Shown here: in pieces, positions 38,002 to 40,585 of the stretch
Layout of the letters: each line of letters starts with the position of its first letter
How positions within the stretch are numbered: position 1 is the stretch's first letter
Program-made: the position numbers and the translations under genes
Notes under the pieces: model-generated
What the model was told of the DNA's origin: nothing
Seen by the model: the letters and a program-made list of their open reading frames with translations, nothing else
Databases searched by the model: none
NCBI GenBank assembly: GCA_964468355.1
Contig: CAYXSV010000006.1
Span: forward strand, 1-40,585
Origin: CAYSLZ01 sp964468355
GTDB lineage: Bacteria > Patescibacteriota > Microgenomatia > UBA12405 > JAHJSD01
DNA: 40,585 nucleotides
Direction of reading: 5' to 3'

Positions 38002-39039
38002 TTAGGTAGAAAATATGCCGGGAATGGGGTGTGAACAGTTTGGGCATTGAGGTAAACTACCGGCTTTATCAATTTGATAGCCGACACGGCGGATAACCAA
38101 CTCGTCACATTTAGGACAATATGTATTTTGCTTTTCCCCTCCAATATTACCAGCATAAACATATCTCAAACCAATTTTTTTCCCAAGCTGATAAATGTCG
38201 TCTATTTTTGCCGGTGGCGTATTCGGTAAATTCTTCATTTTCCAGGAAATTGAGGATGAAAAAGCACTAATATGCCAGGGCACATCTTCTCCAAGATGAT
38301 TTTTAATAAACCGGGCTAGGTCCCGAAGCATATCTAAATCATCCGTCTTTGTCGGAATAACTAAAGTAGTTATTTCCAACCAAACATCTGATTCAGCCAG
38401 TTTTTTACAGTTTTCCAAAATCGGCTTAATCCGGGCACCGCAGTTTTGTTGATAAAAATCGTTTTTAAAAGACTTAATATCAATATTAATCGCGTCTAAA
38501 TATGGAATTATTGTTTCTAAAGTTTTTGAAGACATAAATCCGTTGGAGACCCAAACATTTTTAAGACCTTTCTGATGAGCTAACTTCATTGTATCCAATG
38601 CATATTCTAAAAAAATAGTCGGCTCATTATATGTATAAGCAATTGACTGACAATCTGTTTCTAAGGCCTTTTCAACCAACCCTTCCGGGGACCAATTTTC
38701 TCCCCAACTCAGGTGTTCATATTCATCTATATCTCCTTTAAAACCTTGTATTTGAGATAAAGAAAAATTCTGGCAGTTTCCACACCGAAAATTACAACCA
38801 TAAGTGCCGACTGATAAAGAATAAGTTCCGGGCAAAAAATGAAACAACGGTTTTTTTTCAATCGGGTCAATATTAACCGCCGGTGATTTTCCATAGGTTA
38901 ACAAATATAATTCGCCCTGCTTATTTTGACGAACACCGCAAATACCGACCTGCCCCGTAGCTATTTTACAAAAATGCGCACAAGTTTGGCACTGAACATT
39001 GTTTTCATCTAACTGTTGATAATTAATACACTCCTGCAT
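38002..39039 (-). CDS. amrS: AmrS-like radical SAM enzyme (AmmeMemoRadiSam system)
   Basis: A radical SAM protein with the cluster motif CNFRCGNC. It is preceded by a conserved N-terminal Cys set (VQCQTCAHFCKIATGQVGICGVRQN) and followed by IAYTYNEPTIFLEY, VSNGFMSSKTLE, AINIDIKSF and a C-terminal zinc-ribbon pair (YCPKCDELVIRR, CPNCSHPIPG). This is the layout of AmrS/PFL-activase-like proteins. Its usual partners AMMECR1 and Memo are not in the window. The ATG at 39039 matches the family start; the longer frame begins at a TTG inside the next gene. Confidence 0.88.
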   Translation of the reverse strand: MQECINYQQLDENNVQCQTCAHFCKIATGQVGICGVRQNKQGELYLLTYGKSPAVNIDPIEKKPLFHFLPGTYSLSVGTYGCNFRCGNCQNFSLSQIQGFKGDIDEYEHLSWGENWSPEGLVEKALETDCQSIAYTYNEPTIFLEYALDTMKLAHQKGLKNVWVSNGFMSSKTLETIIPYLDAINIDIKSFKNDFYQQNCGARIKPILENCKKLAESDVWLEITTLVIPTKTDDLDMLRDLARFIKNHLGEDVPWHISAFSSSISWKMKNLPNTPPAKIDDIYQLGKKIGLRYVYAGNIGGEKQNTYCPKCDELVIRRVGYQIDKAGSLPQCPNCSHPIPGIFST

Positions 39040-39058
39040 GATTAATTTTACACAACTT

Positions 39059-39310
39059 TCACTTACGCTTAATTCCAAGCTTTTTTAAAAAGGCCTGGAA
39101 GGGAGAAAGACCTTTCCAGGTTTCTTTTTTCTTTTCAACTTCTTCTTCTGCCCGTAGCCCTAAATCCTCTGCTTGATCACGGACATTATCATCGGTTTCC
39201 AAACCTTGAGCATGCCCACCTGGAGTAGACTCACCTTCAAAGCGTTGCTTTTTTTTCTTTTCCAGTTTATCTTCAATCGCCTGCTTGGCAATCTTGCCTT
39301 TTTTAACCAT
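39059..39310 (-). CDS. Small highly charged protein of unknown function
   Basis: An 83-aa protein made of Lys/Glu-rich segments (AIEDKLEKKKKQRFEGES, AEEEVEKKKETW) with a short conserved-looking end GLSPFQAFLKKLGIKRK. It is probably mostly helical or disordered; no membrane helix. An extended -10 (TGT plus TATACT, 39319-39327 on the minus strand) is placed 8 nt before its ATG, which supports it as a real gene. It lies 19 nt upstream of the AmrS start and is likely cotranscribed with it. Confidence 0.6.
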   Translation of the reverse strand: MVKKGKIAKQAIEDKLEKKKKQRFEGESTPGGHAQGLETDDNVRDQAEDLGLRAEEEVEKKKETWKGLSPFQAFLKKLGIKRK

Positions 39311-39318
39311 TGTAAGTT

Positions 39319-39327
39319 AGTATAACA
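39319..39327 (-). promoter_or_regulatory. Extended -10 promoter of the 83-aa gene and amrS
   Basis: Minus strand TGT (39325-39327) plus TATACT (39319-39324), 8 nt before the ATG at 39310. Confidence 0.5.
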
Positions 39328-39331
39328 TATT

Positions 39332-39355
39332 AGGGAACGCAAAAATGCGTTCCCT
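39332..39355. repeat. REP-like hairpin between the YtxH-like and 83-aa genes
   Basis: A 10-bp stem AGGGAACGCA (39332-39341) with TGCGTTCCCT (39346-39355) and an AAAA loop. The arm resembles the GTAGGGA type of the RAYT-linked palindromes. It is 9 nt past the YtxH-like stop and may also end that transcript, though no clear U-run follows. Confidence 0.6.
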
Positions 39356-39363
39356 TACTAAAA

Positions 39364-39615
39364 TTATTCTTCTAATTTCCGGCGGAGGTTTCCCATCCGC
39401 TTTAATAATTTTTCACGCTGAACAGAGCTTAAGTCCTCAACCTTAACCATAATTTCATCAACTTTTTCCTCCCCGGTAGCAACAATATCGGCCATTTTAC
39501 TCTTAATCACCTTTCGTTTTTCTTCTTGAGTAAGCAGAGCGACTCCGGCGCCAACTAAAGCCCCAACTAAAGCCGCACCAAGCATATTCAATCCTTCACG
39601 TTTTTCTTCTTTCAT
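39364..39615 (-). CDS. YtxH-like small membrane protein
   Basis: From the ATG at 39615: one Gly/Ala-rich membrane helix (MLGAALVGALVGAGVALL), then a basic and acidic helical tail (EEKRKVIKSKMADIVATGEEKVDEI). This is the YtxH pattern (GxLxGaxxGxxaaLLxapxxG...). GGAGGTG stands 6 nt before this ATG and fixes the start. It overlaps the preceding small membrane gene by 20 nt. Confidence 0.7.
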   Translation of the reverse strand: MKEEKREGLNMLGAALVGALVGAGVALLTQEEKRKVIKSKMADIVATGEEKVDEIMVKVEDLSSVQREKLLKRMGNLRRKLEE

Positions 39616-39835
39616 TTTTTTCACCTCCAATCTTTTTAATAATACTAATAATCGTTGCTCTAATTATTCCTCCTATTGTTTTTGGTATAGAATCAATAAC
39701 TGATTCAATTCGGCCAACTGTTCTTTGCCATTGGCTGATACATCTATTTATCCGGTAAAAAATAACCACCATCATAATAATGAAAATCCAGGAGCAGGCG
39801 GAAACAGTATAGTAAAAAATTTCTTGTGGTGTCAT
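39596..39835 (-). CDS. Small membrane protein preceding the YtxH-like gene (DUF948-like position)
   Basis: A 79-aa protein with one N-terminal membrane helix (about 8-29) and an amphipathic helical tail ending in basic residues. DUF948-type proteins commonly pair with YtxH, and the topology fits, but the sequence is too short for a firm call. TATACT on the minus strand (39840-39845) ends 4 nt before the ATG. Confidence 0.5.
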   Translation of the reverse strand: MTPQEIFYYTVSACSWIFIIMMVVIFYRINRCISQWQRTVGRIESVIDSIPKTIGGIIRATIISIIKKIGGEKNERRKT

Positions 39836-39942
39836 TATGAGTATAATCTATTTTATCAGTTTATGATTAAGATTAAAGAATTGTAATAAGTTAATAAGAA
39901 ACCTAGGCAAGTTAATCAAAGAAAATAAAAAGAGCGTGGATA

Positions 39943-40585
39943 TTAATCGGTTAACTTTATATCTATAATTCTAGCTTGTTTTTTTCCGGCTTGAAAATTT
40001 ATTTTCAACCAAATCGCATTAACTTTGCCTAAACTTTCTGAATTATTTCCCCAATCTGACCAGTTTTTTCCGCCGTTTTTACTTCCCCGATATTGAACTT
40101 GATGATTTTTTAAACCAACCGCCTCTATTTTAACTCCCTTAATTATTTTGGCTTTAGAAAAAAATTTAGAAAATTCACCTTGTCCACCTTGTTTAGGAGC
40201 AAGTGTAAACCAATCATCCCGGCTGATTGATAAGTTTTTTTTGTTCCTTATACTCAAGTCAGAATCAAAAAATAAAAGATTTTTTTGACCGATATCAACC
40301 TTCTTATTTAAATTAAGCGGATAAGTTTCAACATCTTTGTTCCCAGCCAACCATCTGGTTACCAAATTAACTTTTTCTTGTCCGGGCAAAAAATCAATAT
40401 AATAAACCGCTCCTCTACCAATAAATCTTCCCCACGGTGTTTTATAAAACATATCAAATAGCTCAGGACCATGTTCTTCATACTTCATATACAATTTCCT
40501 AAGGGGTGATTGTTTTGATTTGGCTGTTGTTTTACCCAACTCCCTCAAAAAAGCAAAATTGCATCCAAACCAACCGTGGGCAACA
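39943..40585 (-). CDS. Unknown protein, 5' part cut by the window end
   Basis: The frame stays open to the window edge (upstream codons read VAHGWFGCNFAFLRELGK), so the apparent TTG start at 40548 is probably not the true one. The visible part has a basic linker, KTPWGRFIGRGAVYYIDFLPGQ, and a C-terminal beta domain. In that domain VEAVGLKNHQVQYRGSKN-like residues followed by NWSDWGNN and LKINF loosely recall clostridial hydrophobic-W repeats. I do not recognise a full family. The final 107 bp before 39943 contain no other gene. Confidence 0.5.
   Translation of the reverse strand, partial: VAHGWFGCNFAFLRELGKTTAKSKQSPLRKLYMKYEEHGPELFDMFYKTPWGRFIGRGAVYYIDFLPGQEKVNLVTRWLAGNKDVETYPLNLNKKVDIGQKNLLFFDSDLSIRNKKNLSISRDDWFTLAPKQGGQGEFSKFFSKAKIIKGVKIEAVGLKNHQVQYRGSKNGGKNWSDWGNNSESLGKVNAIWLKINFQAGKKQARIIDIKLTD

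Overview
The window is AT-rich, densely packed with small overlapping genes, and looks like a chromosomal piece of a Candidate Phyla Radiation (Patescibacteria) bacterium, most likely of the Microgenomates side. This is inferred from gene content and style: a pilN/pilO-type pilus locus followed by Thr/Pro-rich surface proteins, an N-terminal anchor of the form LV(R/K)Q-x-Q-x-x-R-x-x-A on secreted proteins, GT-C and polyprenyl-phosphate sugar transferases, a short MetG, a YibE/F protein and many small proteins without clear names. No rRNA or marker gene proves the phylum.

Layout. 1-1160: a family 4 uracil-DNA glycosylase, then a decayed RAYT (REP-associated tyrosine transposase) with REP-like palindromes. 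1161-10504, minus strand: one ten-gene operon running PilN-like, PilO-like, a small acidic anchored protein, an FN3 protein, two Cys-rich or Cys-containing anchored proteins, a Thr/Pro-repeat protein, an FAD amine-oxidase-like enzyme, a UbiA-family phosphoribosyl-type transferase and a GT-C glycosyltransferase. It plausibly builds and glycosylates a surface appendage. 10554-13985: murJ, divergent from rpsT-metG. 14035-16956: a three-gene envelope glycan operon (GT2, small membrane protein, MraY/WecA-like protein with altered motifs). 16935-18428: a PEGA/SH3 protein and an intact RAYT that carries two REP palindromes inside its reading frame. 18489-18699: tRNA-Val(GAC) and tRNA-Ile(GAT).

18705-24896, minus strand: the most striking module, a six-gene translationally coupled operon: DUF134 regulator, NifX-like protein, CDF transporter fused to a NifX-like domain, two Fe-S MinD-type ATPases and a P2-type cation ATPase interrupted at a G8 tract. 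The NifX plus paired MinD set recalls the Desulfovibrio orange protein (ORP) cluster, here joined to two metal transporters. 24985-33030: LOG-family and DUF72 genes, a CapA-like gene, a membrane protein, acylphosphatase, GAPDH, a YibE/F protein and unknowns. 33098-40585: PCMT, a flavin reductase, Hsp20 with a CIRCE-like operator, HPF, an orphan response regulator with Glu at the phosphorylation site, a baeRF-like protein, PEBP, AmrS radical SAM, small envelope proteins and a gene cut by the window end.

Two genome-scale themes stand out. First, many transcription units have a good sigma-70 or extended -10 promoter ending only 4-11 nt before the ATG, so leaderless mRNAs appear common; a few genes (hsp20, ytxH-like, the CDF gene) instead have strong Shine-Dalgarno sites. 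Second, intergenic DNA is seeded with palindromic repeats of at least three kinds: RAYT-associated REPs, a roughly 160-bp element with 16-17 nt terminal inverted repeats present twice in opposite orientation, and a 36-bp palindrome upstream of capA whose half recurs at the window start.
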